Of a stretch of 64,000 nucleotides of DNA, positions 23,379 through 31,063 are shown piece after piece. The first letter of the stretch is position 1. Each line of letters begins with the position of its first letter. The notes below the pieces were generated by a model. That model ran no database searches. It was not told where the DNA came from and was given only the letters and a program-made list of their open reading frames with translations. The translations under genes and the position numbers were made by a program. The DNA lies in assembly GCF_022678645.1 (NCBI RefSeq), contig NZ_JALBWV010000027.1, positions 1-64,000 on the forward strand, read 5' to 3'. The stretch is from Saccharopolyspora soli (GTDB taxonomy: Bacteria; Actinomycetota; Actinomycetes; Mycobacteriales; Pseudonocardiaceae).

Positions 23379-23936
23379 ATGGACGGCGTGGTCGTCCCAC
23401 CCGGCCAGGGCCGGAAACTGATCACCAAAGCACAGGAAGTCACCTTCAAAGTCACCGGAGCACAAGGTGGTTTCGCCTCCTGCTTCGAAGTCGTCGTGCC
23501 CCCCGGTTTCGACGTGGGAGCCCACGTCCACCAACACTCCCAAGAATTCTTCTACGTCCTCGACGGCGAACTCGACCTCTTCGCCTTCGAGCCCACCACG
23601 CAAACTCCCCCGCGGTGGCAAGACTGGCAATCCCCCAACGGAGACCGACCGCTGCGCGCGGGCCCCGGCAGCTGCATGTTCGTCCCGCCCGGATGTCCCC
23701 ACGCCTTCACCAACCCCACCACCACACCCACCCGCATGCTCTTCCAGAGCTACCCACCACCTGACCACGAACACTACTTCGAAGAAATCGTCGAAATCTT
23801 CTCAACCGGCAACACCATCGACCCCCACGCCATCCAACAACTCCGCGACCGCTACGACATAAACCAACTCACACCACTGCACCACACACCACCCAATCCC
23901 CTGAATTCCCATCGAGAAGTGGAACGTGGAGCGTAG
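23379..23936 (+). CDS. Cupin monooxygenase of the tetrahydroxynaphthalene pathway (MomA-like)
   Basis: A 185-residue single-domain cupin. The metal-binding motif 1 is visible as GAHVHQHSQEFFYVLDGELD and motif 2 as CMFVPPGCPHAFTNP. Cupins next to rppA genes, such as MomA of Streptomyces, are known to oxidise tetrahydroxynaphthalene to flaviolin; the same role is inferred here from fold and adjacency. An AAGGAG site precedes ATG 23379, 63 bp after rppA. The C-terminal extension of about 50 residues after the barrel is rich in Pro, Thr and His and probably structural or non-conserved. Confidence 0.85.
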   Translation: MDGVVVPPGQGRKLITKAQEVTFKVTGAQGGFASCFEVVVPPGFDVGAHVHQHSQEFFYVLDGELDLFAFEPTTQTPPRWQDWQSPNGDRPLRAGPGSCMFVPPGCPHAFTNPTTTPTRMLFQSYPPPDHEHYFEEIVEIFSTGNTIDPHAIQQLRDRYDINQLTPLHHTPPNPLNSHREVERGA

Positions 23937-23951
23937 CGGGAGGTGACCACA

Positions 23952-25094
23952 ATGGACACGATTCCCCTGGTTCACGCGAGTTTGGGGGAGCAGGAACTGG
24001 CAGCCGTCGCGGAGGTGTTCGCTTCAGGCTGGCCAGCCGGTCAGGGCCCGAGGGGACCGGCGCTGGAGATGGAGCTGGCCGAACGTTATGGGGTTGGTGG
24101 CGCGGTCGCGTTGAGCAACTGCGGCGCCGCGCTGCACCTGGCCATGCTCGCGCTCGGCGTCGAGCCAGGCGACGAAGTGATCGTCGCCGACTACACCTTC
24201 CCGGCTCCTGCCCACGCGGCGCGCTACGTCGACGCGGTCCCCGTCTTCGCTGACGTGCGTGCCGATACCGGCACCGTGGACCCGCAGGCGGTAGCGGACT
24301 TGGTCGGTCCGCGGACCGTGGGTGTGATCGCGGTGGACACGGTCGGTCTGCCCGCCGACTACGCGGAGCTGAAGTCGATCACGGATCGCTACGGACTGTT
24401 TCTCGTCGAGGACGCCGCATGCGCGGTTGGCGCGACGTACCAGGGGCGCCAGGCGGGTGCGCTGGCACCGGTAGCCTGCTTGTCCTTCCACGGGCGCAAG
24501 GGAATCACCAGCGGTGAGGGCGGGGCTTTGCTCACCGCCGATCCGGCGCTCGCGGTGGATGCGCGGCTGCGGTCGTCCTTCGGTATCGAAGCAATCTTCG
24601 GTCAGGCGAAGGTCATCGGCCTGCCGATCCCGGAGTTCACCGAAATCGGCTACAACTTCAAGCTGTCCGACATCGCCGCCGCGATCCTGCAGGTGCAGTT
24701 GGGCCGGATCGACGAGCTGCTGGACCGTCGGAACGCGTGCGCGGCGCGCTACCGCGAATTGCTCGCCGACGAAGAACTCATCACGCTGCCGCACGTGCCG
24801 CAGGACCGGACCCACGCGTGGCAGTCCTACCAGGTGACGTTGGATCCGAGCGTCGACCGCGCGGGGGTCGCCGCCGACCTCCGTGCTCAGGGCATCGGCT
24901 GCGGGCACGGTACGTGGGCGTGCCACCTGCAGCCGGTGTACGAGACCAAGCAGTCGTGCCCGGTCTCGGCGGACCTCTTCCAGCGCACTCTCGCCATCCC
25001 CATGCACGCCGAGCTCAGCATGAACCAGGTCGAACGGGTCGCGGAAACCCTGCGCAACACGCTCCGGACCCACGCGCGTCCACAGCGGACCTAG
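23952..25094 (+). CDS. DegT/DnrJ/EryC1-family PLP-dependent aminotransferase
   Basis: A 380-residue fold-type I PLP enzyme. The internal-aldimine lysine is Lys183 in SFHGRKGITSGEGG, the cofactor aspartate lies in VEDAACAVGA, and the N-terminus has SGWPAGQGP, similar to the GPW/GPG loop of the family. Members aminate sugars or, beside rppA-type genes, make amino-naphthoquinones (8-aminoflaviolin in the furaquinocin/naphterpin group). No sugar biosynthesis genes are present here, so amination of a flaviolin-type quinone is the better inference. GGGAGG precedes ATG 23952, a few bases after the cupin stop. Confidence 0.88.
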   Translation: MDTIPLVHASLGEQELAAVAEVFASGWPAGQGPRGPALEMELAERYGVGGAVALSNCGAALHLAMLALGVEPGDEVIVADYTFPAPAHAARYVDAVPVFADVRADTGTVDPQAVADLVGPRTVGVIAVDTVGLPADYAELKSITDRYGLFLVEDAACAVGATYQGRQAGALAPVACLSFHGRKGITSGEGGALLTADPALAVDARLRSSFGIEAIFGQAKVIGLPIPEFTEIGYNFKLSDIAAAILQVQLGRIDELLDRRNACAARYRELLADEELITLPHVPQDRTHAWQSYQVTLDPSVDRAGVAADLRAQGIGCGHGTWACHLQPVYETKQSCPVSADLFQRTLAIPMHAELSMNQVERVAETLRNTLRTHARPQRT

Positions 25095-25104
25095 GAAGGG
25101 CAGC

Positions 25105-26103
25105 ATGCAAAACAGCCAACCGACGCCGGATCGGATTCTGCGGCTCATCAACGGCTACTGGGCCACCGGCATCCTCGGCGCAGCGGCGAGCCACTCGCTG
25201 TTCAATCACCTCGACGCTGGCGCGGACACTGCCGACCAACTGGCCGCCCGAGCCGGGATCTCCGAGCGGGGCGCTCAAACCCTCCTCGATGGCCTCGTCA
25301 GTATGGGCTTGGTCGAGCTGCGGGACGGCAGTTACCGCAATACCGCCGAAGCAGCCGCCTTCCTGGTCGAAGGCCAGCCGGCCTGCTTGAGCAACTTCGC
25401 CAAGCTCAAGCTGGGCCAGATGGGCGGCTTGGCGGACCTGCCCGAGGTAGTCCGCACCGGGGGGCCGGTGACGGACGCAACGGTGGAGGTGGCCGACAAC
25501 CCCCATTGGGAGAAGGTGGTCCAGGCCATCGCCGCGCAGTCCGTTCCGGTGGCGACGATCGCCGCCGACCTGCTGCGACTGGCAGAGGCCGGAGAGATCT
25601 CGATCCTCGACGTGGGCGGCGGCTCGGGCATCTACTCGGCCAGCTGGCTAGAGCTCAACCCGGCCGCCCGCGCGACTCAGCTCGACTGGGGACCGATCAA
25701 CGCGATCGCCCGACGGCTGGTGGCCGAGCGAGGCGTGGCTGACCGATTTTCCCGCATCGACGGTGATTTCCACACCGTCGACTTCGGCGTCGGCGCTTAC
25801 GACATCGCGGTGTACTCCCACATCGCCCACCAGGAGGGGCCGGAGGACAACGTAGCGATCTTCACGAAGCTCCGGGAAGCCCTCAAGCCCGGCGGCACGT
25901 TGGTCATCAACGACTACATCGTCGACGACGACCGAAGCGGCCCACCCTTGGCACTGCTCTTCGCCTCGGAGATGTTGCTCAAGAGCAAGCAGGGCGGAAC
26001 CTGGCGGCGAGCCGATTACCACGCCTGGCTCACCAAGGCCGGTTTCGAAGACATCTCGTTCCACCCGACGCTGACGCCAGCCACCTTGGTCTTCGCCAGG
26101 TAG
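25105..26103 (+). CDS. SAM-dependent methyltransferase
   Basis: A 332-residue methyltransferase with an N-terminal winged helix (about residues 10-75) and a Rossmann domain whose motif I is ILDVGGGSGIYS. The acidic end of strand 2 is replaced by QLDWG. It belongs to the broad O-methyltransferase type with post-motif GGTLVINDYIVD, and is distinct from the tandem pair at 19668-21846. AGGAAGGG precedes ATG 25105, 10 bp after the aminotransferase. It is the last gene of the rppA operon and probably methylates the pathway product; O-, N- and C-methylation are all possible. Confidence 0.88.
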   Translation: MQNSQPTPDRILRLINGYWATGILGAAASHSLFNHLDAGADTADQLAARAGISERGAQTLLDGLVSMGLVELRDGSYRNTAEAAAFLVEGQPACLSNFAKLKLGQMGGLADLPEVVRTGGPVTDATVEVADNPHWEKVVQAIAAQSVPVATIAADLLRLAEAGEISILDVGGGSGIYSASWLELNPAARATQLDWGPINAIARRLVAERGVADRFSRIDGDFHTVDFGVGAYDIAVYSHIAHQEGPEDNVAIFTKLREALKPGGTLVINDYIVDDDRSGPPLALLFASEMLLKSKQGGTWRRADYHAWLTKAGFEDISFHPTLTPATLVFAR

Positions 26104-26128
26104 CAAACTCCCCGCACGGATGGGAAAT

Positions 26129-26158
26129 GGCGGCCCCGGCGCACATGCCGGGGCCGCC
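26129..26158. terminator. Strong bidirectional terminator hairpin
   Basis: GGCGGCCCCGGC at 26129-26140 pairs perfectly with GCCGGGGCCGCC at 26147-26158 around a six-base loop. It sits between the converging methyltransferase (+) and wrbA (-) genes and marks the right boundary of the rppA operon. Confidence 0.85.
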
Positions 26159-26171
26159 GCTGCGACAGACC

Positions 26172-26780
26172 CTAGGCGGCGCGGCCAGCCTTGAGCGCCG
26201 CTGCGGTGCCGACGGCGCGTCGGGCCTGGTAACCGGCTGCTTCCAAGGCCACGTCGCTGGGCTCGCCTTCGCCGGTCACGTGGGACGTGCCGTACGGATT
26301 GCCCGACTTGAACTGGACGGGGTCGGTGTAGCCGGGAGGCACGATGATGCCGCCCCAGTGGTAGAAGGTGTTCGCCAGCGCCAGCAGGGTGGACTCCTGT
26401 CCGCCATGGGCGGTGTTGCTGGCGGTGAAAGCCGAGTACACCTTGTCAGCGAGCTTGCCCGCGAACCACAGGGGGCCGGTGGTGTCGATGAACGCCCTGA
26501 GCTGGCTGGTCGGGTTGCCGAAGCGGGTGGGGGTGCCGAACAGCACCGCGTCGGCCCATTCCAGGTCGTCGTGGCTGACCTGGACGACATCGGCGGTCTC
26601 CTCGATGTGCTGGCCCCAAGCGGGGTTGGCGCTGATCGCCTCCGGCGGGGCCGTTTCGGCGACCTTGCGCAGTCGCACCTGCGCGCCAGCCTTCGCCGCG
26701 CCCTCTGCGGCGGCTTGCGCCAGGGCGTGCACGGTGCCGGTAGCGCTGTAGTAGATGATCGCGACATTCACGGAATCCAT
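26172..26780 (-). CDS. wrbA: NAD(P)H:quinone oxidoreductase, WrbA type
   Basis: A 202-residue flavodoxin-like protein. The FMN phosphate loop is IIYYSATGTVHALA, followed by LFGTPTRFGNPTSQLRAFIDTTGPLW and SNTAHGGQEST, all typical of WrbA. It reduces quinones by two electrons and so avoids semiquinone radicals. ATG 26780 follows AAGGAAG. Adjacent to a naphthoquinone cluster, it could protect the cell from the product. It is also divergent from an ECF41-type sigma factor, whose family often controls neighbouring oxidoreductases. Confidence 0.92.
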   Translation of the reverse strand: MDSVNVAIIYYSATGTVHALAQAAAEGAAKAGAQVRLRKVAETAPPEAISANPAWGQHIEETADVVQVSHDDLEWADAVLFGTPTRFGNPTSQLRAFIDTTGPLWFAGKLADKVYSAFTASNTAHGGQESTLLALANTFYHWGGIIVPPGYTDPVQFKSGNPYGTSHVTGEGEPSDVALEAAGYQARRAVGTAAALKAGRAA

Positions 26781-27050
26781 GATCAGTTTTCTTCCTTCGC
26801 GGTGCCGGAGGGTACGGTCGGACGAGTGGGCCGGGCAGCGCCAGCGCGGCGGTTGCGGCCATGGCGATTCGCATCCCGACCAGGGGCGAAGCGGATCTCC
26901 ACCAGTACGACGACGCAATCCCCCGCTTTGTGAGGTGACGCGCCGACCTCACAGTTCGCTGCGTTGTCTCGTCGAACTGTGAGGCAGGCGTGACCAAGAG
27001 CCCGCGCAGATTGGAAGCGGTTGTGTGCAGTGGTGAGATTGGCGTCAGGC

Positions 27051-27231
27051 AAGCGGCGAAGCCGCTTCCAGGCACCCTCGCAACTTGCACCGCCGCGGGT
27101 TCACGGTGCCCACCCCTCCGGGGTTCTCCCCGCGAGGACAGCCCCGACGCCGCGTATTGGGACATACGTAAGTCGGGGATCCCGGAGTCGAGACGGCCGC
27201 TGAGGTTCCGCTACCCGCACCGCCACGCAAG
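27051..27231 (+). ncRNA. Structured repeat, copy 1 (candidate RNA element upstream of sigma factor)
   Basis: About 180 bp similar to 52313-52483 in the same orientation. A 5' hairpin AAGCGGC/GCCGCTT (27051-27067) is followed by a nested rod: CTTGC (27084-27088) with GCAAG (27227-27231), GCGGGT (27095-27100) with ACCCGC (27213-27218), GCCCCGAC (27141-27148) with GTCGGGG (27172-27178), and the terminal hairpin CGTAT/ATACG (27153-27168). The terminal hairpin pairs here with a different sequence from copy 2. The element ends 36 bp before the sigma factor start codon, so it could be its 5' leader. The function is unknown. Confidence 0.6.
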
Positions 27232-27267
27232 CCGGTTTGCGCACTCTCCAAGGGGGTTGGCGACACC

Positions 27268-28191
27268 ATGAGCACGCGACGCGAGCCAGGCGACGGTCGG
27301 CTCGATCCGGGCCTGACCGCGATCATGAGCGAGCGGCGTCACCTGATCAATCTCGCGTACCGGCTCCTCGGCTCCCTGGCCGATGCTGAGGATGTCGTGC
27401 AGGAGACCTACGCCCGCTGGTACGCCCTGACCCCGCAGCAGCAGGACGCCATCGACTCCCCCGGCGGCTGGCTGACGACGGTCGCCAGCCGCATCTGCCT
27501 CGACCTGCTCGGCTCGGCAAGGGCCCGGCGGGAGAGGTACGTGGGTGAATGGATCCCGGAGCCGCTGCCCGACCGCACGGAGTGGATCACCGGGCGGTCG
27601 GGCGGCGTCGACCCGGTCGACCGGGTCACCCTCGACGAGTCGATCAACATGGCTTTCCTCGTCGTGCTCGAATCGATGACCCCGGCCGAGCGCGTGGCGT
27701 TCATCCTGCACGATGTCTTTCGCTACTCCTTCGCCGACATCGCCGAGATCGTTGGCCGTACGCCAGCGGCATGTCGCCAGCTCGCCTCGTCGGCCCGCCG
27801 CCGCATTCGTGCGCCGCAGGTTCCCGCGACTCCGGCAGTCCAGCGCACCAACCTCGTCCGGGACTTCAAGCAGGCATGGGAGGCCAAGGACATCCACGCC
27901 CTCATCGGCCTCCTCGACCCGGAGGTCACGACGATCGCTGACGGCGGCGGCCTCGCCAGCGCCGAGCTCCGCCCCGTCGAAGGCAGCGGGCAGGTCGCGC
28001 GCGCCTTCGTCGAAATCGCGGGCAGGACACCGGACCTGACAATCCTGGAGCGCACGGTCAACGGTCAGCCTGGTCTGGTGGCGCAGCAAGCGGGCGTCAC
28101 CGTGACGGTGCTGGCGTTCGACGTGGCAGGCGACCGGATCAAGCGCATCTGGGCAGTGCGGAACCCCGAGAAGCTCCGGCCTTGGACATGA
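27268..28191 (+). CDS. ECF41-type RNA polymerase sigma factor with SnoaL-like C-terminal domain
   Basis: A 307-residue protein. Region sigma2 lies at about residues 20-95 (LINLAYRLLGSLADAEDVVQ), sigma4 at about 130-190 (MTPAERVAFILHDVFRYSF, then IAEIVGRTPAACRQLASSAR), and an NTF2/SnoaL-like domain at about 200-300. This fusion, with DGGG in the C-terminal domain, is typical of the ECF41 group, where the extra domain modulates the sigma activity in place of an anti-sigma factor. ECF41 members often control neighbouring carboxymuconolactone decarboxylases, oxidoreductases or epimerases; wrbA is divergent here. The start lies downstream of the structured repeat. Confidence 0.92.
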   Translation: MSTRREPGDGRLDPGLTAIMSERRHLINLAYRLLGSLADAEDVVQETYARWYALTPQQQDAIDSPGGWLTTVASRICLDLLGSARARRERYVGEWIPEPLPDRTEWITGRSGGVDPVDRVTLDESINMAFLVVLESMTPAERVAFILHDVFRYSFADIAEIVGRTPAACRQLASSARRRIRAPQVPATPAVQRTNLVRDFKQAWEAKDIHALIGLLDPEVTTIADGGGLASAELRPVEGSGQVARAFVEIAGRTPDLTILERTVNGQPGLVAQQAGVTVTVLAFDVAGDRIKRIWAVRNPEKLRPWT

Positions 28192-28224
28192 ACCGCCGAA
28201 CAGTGCCAGTCGAGTCCTGCGGGG

Positions 28225-29598
28225 TCACACGCCAGCGCGGGCCAGCGTGAACTGCTCGGACGACCGGGCGAACTCGCCGCGCAGGTACACCGCCCAGGTA
28301 GTCACACCGCAGACCAGGTAGAACGCGAGGAAGGCGTAGACCGCCACATCCCCGGAGCCGAAGCTCTGGAAGGAAGCGCGGAACGCCAGGTTGATGAACA
28401 ACCCGCCGAGCGCGCCGACCGCACCGGCGACGCCGATCAGCGCACCTGACAGCCGCCGCGCCTTCAGCACTTCCGGTTGTTCCGGCGCCCCTTCGGCGAC
28501 GGCCAGCGCCGCCTTGGTGCGGAAGATCGCCGGGATCATCTTGTAAGTGGAGCCGTTGCCGATCCCGGACAGCACGAACAACACGACGAAACCGGCAGTG
28601 TAGAGCGAAAGCGACTGCATGCTCGACGCGACGAGAGTCAGCCCGGCGCCAGCGGCCATCAGCAGGAAGGTCACCAGGGTGACCTTCGCCCCGCCGATCG
28701 TGTCGGCGAGCTTCCCGCCGAGCGGCCGGGACAGCGAACCGAGCAACGGCCCGAGGAAGGTCACCGCGGCGGCCTGCACCGGGGTGCGGTGGAACTGGTT
28801 CTGCAACACCAGGGCGAAGGCGAAGCTGTACCCGATGAACGAGCCGAACGTTCCGATGTAGAGGAACGACATCACCCATGCCTGCCGTTGCATGACCACC
28901 TCGCGCATCGCGCCGCGGTCGTTGCGCACGCTGGAGATGTTGTCCATGTACCGCACGGCGCCGAGGCAGGCCAGCACGATCAGCGGGATGTAGACCCACA
29001 GCACCAGCTGCGGCGCCGCCGCGCCCGCGGTGCTCAGCATCAGCAACCCGACGAGCTGGATGACCGCGACGCCGAGGTTGCCACCACCGGCGTTGAGCCC
29101 GAGTGCCCAGCCCTTGCGACGTTGCGGGTAGAAGGTGTTGATGTTGGTCATGGAGGACGCGAAATTCCCGCCCCCGACGCCGCCGACCGCGGCCACCAGC
29201 AAGAAGACCCAGAGCGGGACGCCGGGCCGCATCACGATCGCGGCCAGGATGGTCGGCACCAGCAGCAGTCCAGCGCTGATGATCGTCCAGTCGCGGCCAC
29301 CGAACCTCGCCACGGCCAGCGTGTAGGGCAGCCGGAGTATCGAACCCACCAGCGTCGGCGTGGATACCAGCAGGAACTTGTCGGCGGCCGAGAACCCGTA
29401 GTCCGGGCCCATGAACAGCACCAGGACTGACCACAGCGTCCATACCGAGAACCCGATGTGCTCGGCGAAGATCGAGAACCACAGGTTCCGGTTCGCGATC
29501 TTCTTCCCGGTGTGCTCCCAGAAATCCTCGTCCTCGGGTTCCCAGTGGTCGATCCATTTCTTCTTGCCTGGCTCTTCGGTACTCGGGTTCGTGGCCAT
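28225..29598 (-). CDS. narK: Nitrate/nitrite MFS transporter (NarK family)
   Basis: A 457-residue MFS protein with about 12 membrane segments after a charged N-terminus (EPEDEDFWEHTGKKIANRNL, common in actinobacterial NarK). The nitrate signature regions are visible as VGGVGGGNFASSMTNINTFYP and GLNAGGGNLGVAVIQLVG. It imports nitrate and/or exports nitrite across the cytoplasmic membrane. GGAGAGG precedes ATG 29598. It is the third gene of the leftward nas operon, 22 bp after the oxidoreductase, so transport and reduction are expressed together. Confidence 0.93.
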   Translation of the reverse strand: MATNPSTEEPGKKKWIDHWEPEDEDFWEHTGKKIANRNLWFSIFAEHIGFSVWTLWSVLVLFMGPDYGFSAADKFLLVSTPTLVGSILRLPYTLAVARFGGRDWTIISAGLLLVPTILAAIVMRPGVPLWVFLLVAAVGGVGGGNFASSMTNINTFYPQRRKGWALGLNAGGGNLGVAVIQLVGLLMLSTAGAAAPQLVLWVYIPLIVLACLGAVRYMDNISSVRNDRGAMREVVMQRQAWVMSFLYIGTFGSFIGYSFAFALVLQNQFHRTPVQAAAVTFLGPLLGSLSRPLGGKLADTIGGAKVTLVTFLLMAAGAGLTLVASSMQSLSLYTAGFVVLFVLSGIGNGSTYKMIPAIFRTKAALAVAEGAPEQPEVLKARRLSGALIGVAGAVGALGGLFINLAFRASFQSFGSGDVAVYAFLAFYLVCGVTTWAVYLRGEFARSSEQFTLARAGV

Positions 29599-29620
29599 CT
29601 CGAATCCTCTCCGGGTGCTG

Positions 29621-31063
29621 TCACGCCGTGCTTGCGAGCCAGTCGGCGATCCCTCGAACGGCGTCGGTACATCCGCCGCAGCCGGTGGTGGCTCTGGTCG
29701 CGGTGGCCAGTTCGGACACCGTCGTCGCGCCATTGCGGAACGCTTCGATCAGACGGCCCTTGGTCACCGAGTTGCACTGGCAGACCTTGGCCGACGCGGG
29801 CTGCTCGGCTGGGCTGCCCGCGGCGCCGCTGGGCATGGTCCTGCCGAGCAGCAGGCTGAGCCGGTCTTCGGGGACCGGGATCCGGCGGTCGTAGAGCTGG
29901 GTTATGGTCGCGGCGGCGTCCGGGCAGCCAAGCAGGATCGCCCCGGTGACGCGGTCGTCGCGGATCACCAACTTCGCGTAGCGCCCGCGCTTGGGGTCGC
30001 TGAGGCTGAGCACCTCGGCGGTGTCGTCGGTGACCTCGGTGAGCGCCTCGCCGAGGGATGCGAGGTCGATCTCCTTGGTCTTCAACCGGGTCAGCACCGG
30101 GGTTCCTCGGTACCGCGCCGCGGCTCTGGTCCCGGTCAGCAGATCGGCGAGGACGTCGGCTTGCTCCCAAGCCGACTGCACCAGGCCGGACACCGTGCCG
30201 GGGTGCTGCGCGCAGTCGCCGATGGCGTGCACCCGGCCGTCGCTGGTGCGCAGGGCGTCGTCCACGAGCACGCCGCGGTCGACCTCGAGCCCGGCCGCCG
30301 CGGCCAGGGCGGTCCGGGCCCGCACCCCGGCGGTGACGACCACGAGATCGGCCTCCACGTGGCTGTCGTCGGCCAGCTTCAGCCCGTCGCCGGGCAGGTA
30401 GCGCGCCGCGGTCGAACCGAGGCGGAACTCGACGCCCAGCTCGCCGAGCGCGCGGGCGAGCACCCGGCCGCCCTCGGGGTCGAGCTGGCGCTCCATCAGG
30501 TGCCCGACCTGGTGCACGACGGTGACCAAGTTCCCCCTGCGCGCGAGCCCGTGGGCCGCCTCGAGCCCGAGCAGCCCGCCCCCGATCACCGCCACCGGAG
30601 CGCCGATCCGGGCCATGCCGAGGATGCGTTCGCAGTCGTCCAGGCTGCGGAACGCCACCACACCGTCGGCGAGAAGCCCGTCCTCGCCGAGCAGCCCCTC
30701 GATCGGTGGCAGGATCGGCTTGCTGCCGGTGGCCAGCACCAGCGAGTCGTAACCGACCGTCGAACCGTCCGCGAGCTTGACCCGGCGCGCCGCCCGGTCG
30801 ATGCGCGTGGCGGCGACGCCGAGCCGCAGGGTGACGCCGTGCTCCCCGGCCCAGTCCTCGTCGTGCAGTCGGACGTCGTCCGGGCGCATGGTTCCGGCCA
30901 GCAGTGCGGAGAGCAGGACGCGGTTGTAGGCGTGGTGCGGTTCTTCGCCGATCACCGTCAGCGCGACCCGCGCACCGTCCGGGTCCCGGCGGCGGATCTC
31001 CTCCGCGAGCCGGGCACCCGCCATCCCGTACCCGAGCACCACCACATGCCGGGGAGGCATCAC
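29621..31063 (-). CDS. FAD-dependent NAD(P)H oxidoreductase with BFD-like [2Fe-2S] domain (nitrate reductase electron-transfer component)
   Basis: A 480-residue protein. Its FAD-binding motif is VVLGYGMAGARLAEE at the N-terminus, its NAD-binding motif is VAVIGGGLLGLEAAHGL near residue 155, and the second FAD contact is VHAIGDCAQHPG. The C-terminus has a bacterioferritin-associated-ferredoxin-like domain with CQC and CGGC cysteines. The layout equals the N-terminal half of NirB and the NasB/NasC-type reductases, which pass electrons from NAD(P)H to assimilatory nitrate reductase. It overlaps nasA by ATGA, supporting that role. It lacks the sirohaem/4Fe-4S nitrite reductase half. Confidence 0.9.
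   Translation of the reverse strand: MMPPRHVVVLGYGMAGARLAEEIRRRDPDGARVALTVIGEEPHHAYNRVLLSALLAGTMRPDDVRLHDEDWAGEHGVTLRLGVAATRIDRAARRVKLADGSTVGYDSLVLATGSKPILPPIEGLLGEDGLLADGVVAFRSLDDCERILGMARIGAPVAVIGGGLLGLEAAHGLARRGNLVTVVHQVGHLMERQLDPEGGRVLARALGELGVEFRLGSTAARYLPGDGLKLADDSHVEADLVVVTAGVRARTALAAAAGLEVDRGVLVDDALRTSDGRVHAIGDCAQHPGTVSGLVQSAWEQADVLADLLTGTRAAARYRGTPVLTRLKTKEIDLASLGEALTEVTDDTAEVLSLSDPKRGRYAKLVIRDDRVTGAILLGCPDAAATITQLYDRRIPVPEDRLSLLLGRTMPSGAAGSPAEQPASAKVCQCNSVTKGRLIEAFRNGATTVSELATATRATTGCGGCTDAVRGIADWLASTA

Noticed and set aside
27045..27326. A small coding gene inside the structured repeat (shared string SGIPESRR-LRFR)
   Set aside because: The shared peptide follows from the conserved DNA in both copies. 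There is no conserved start, ribosome-binding site or stop, and the base changes preserve pairing more than protein sequence.
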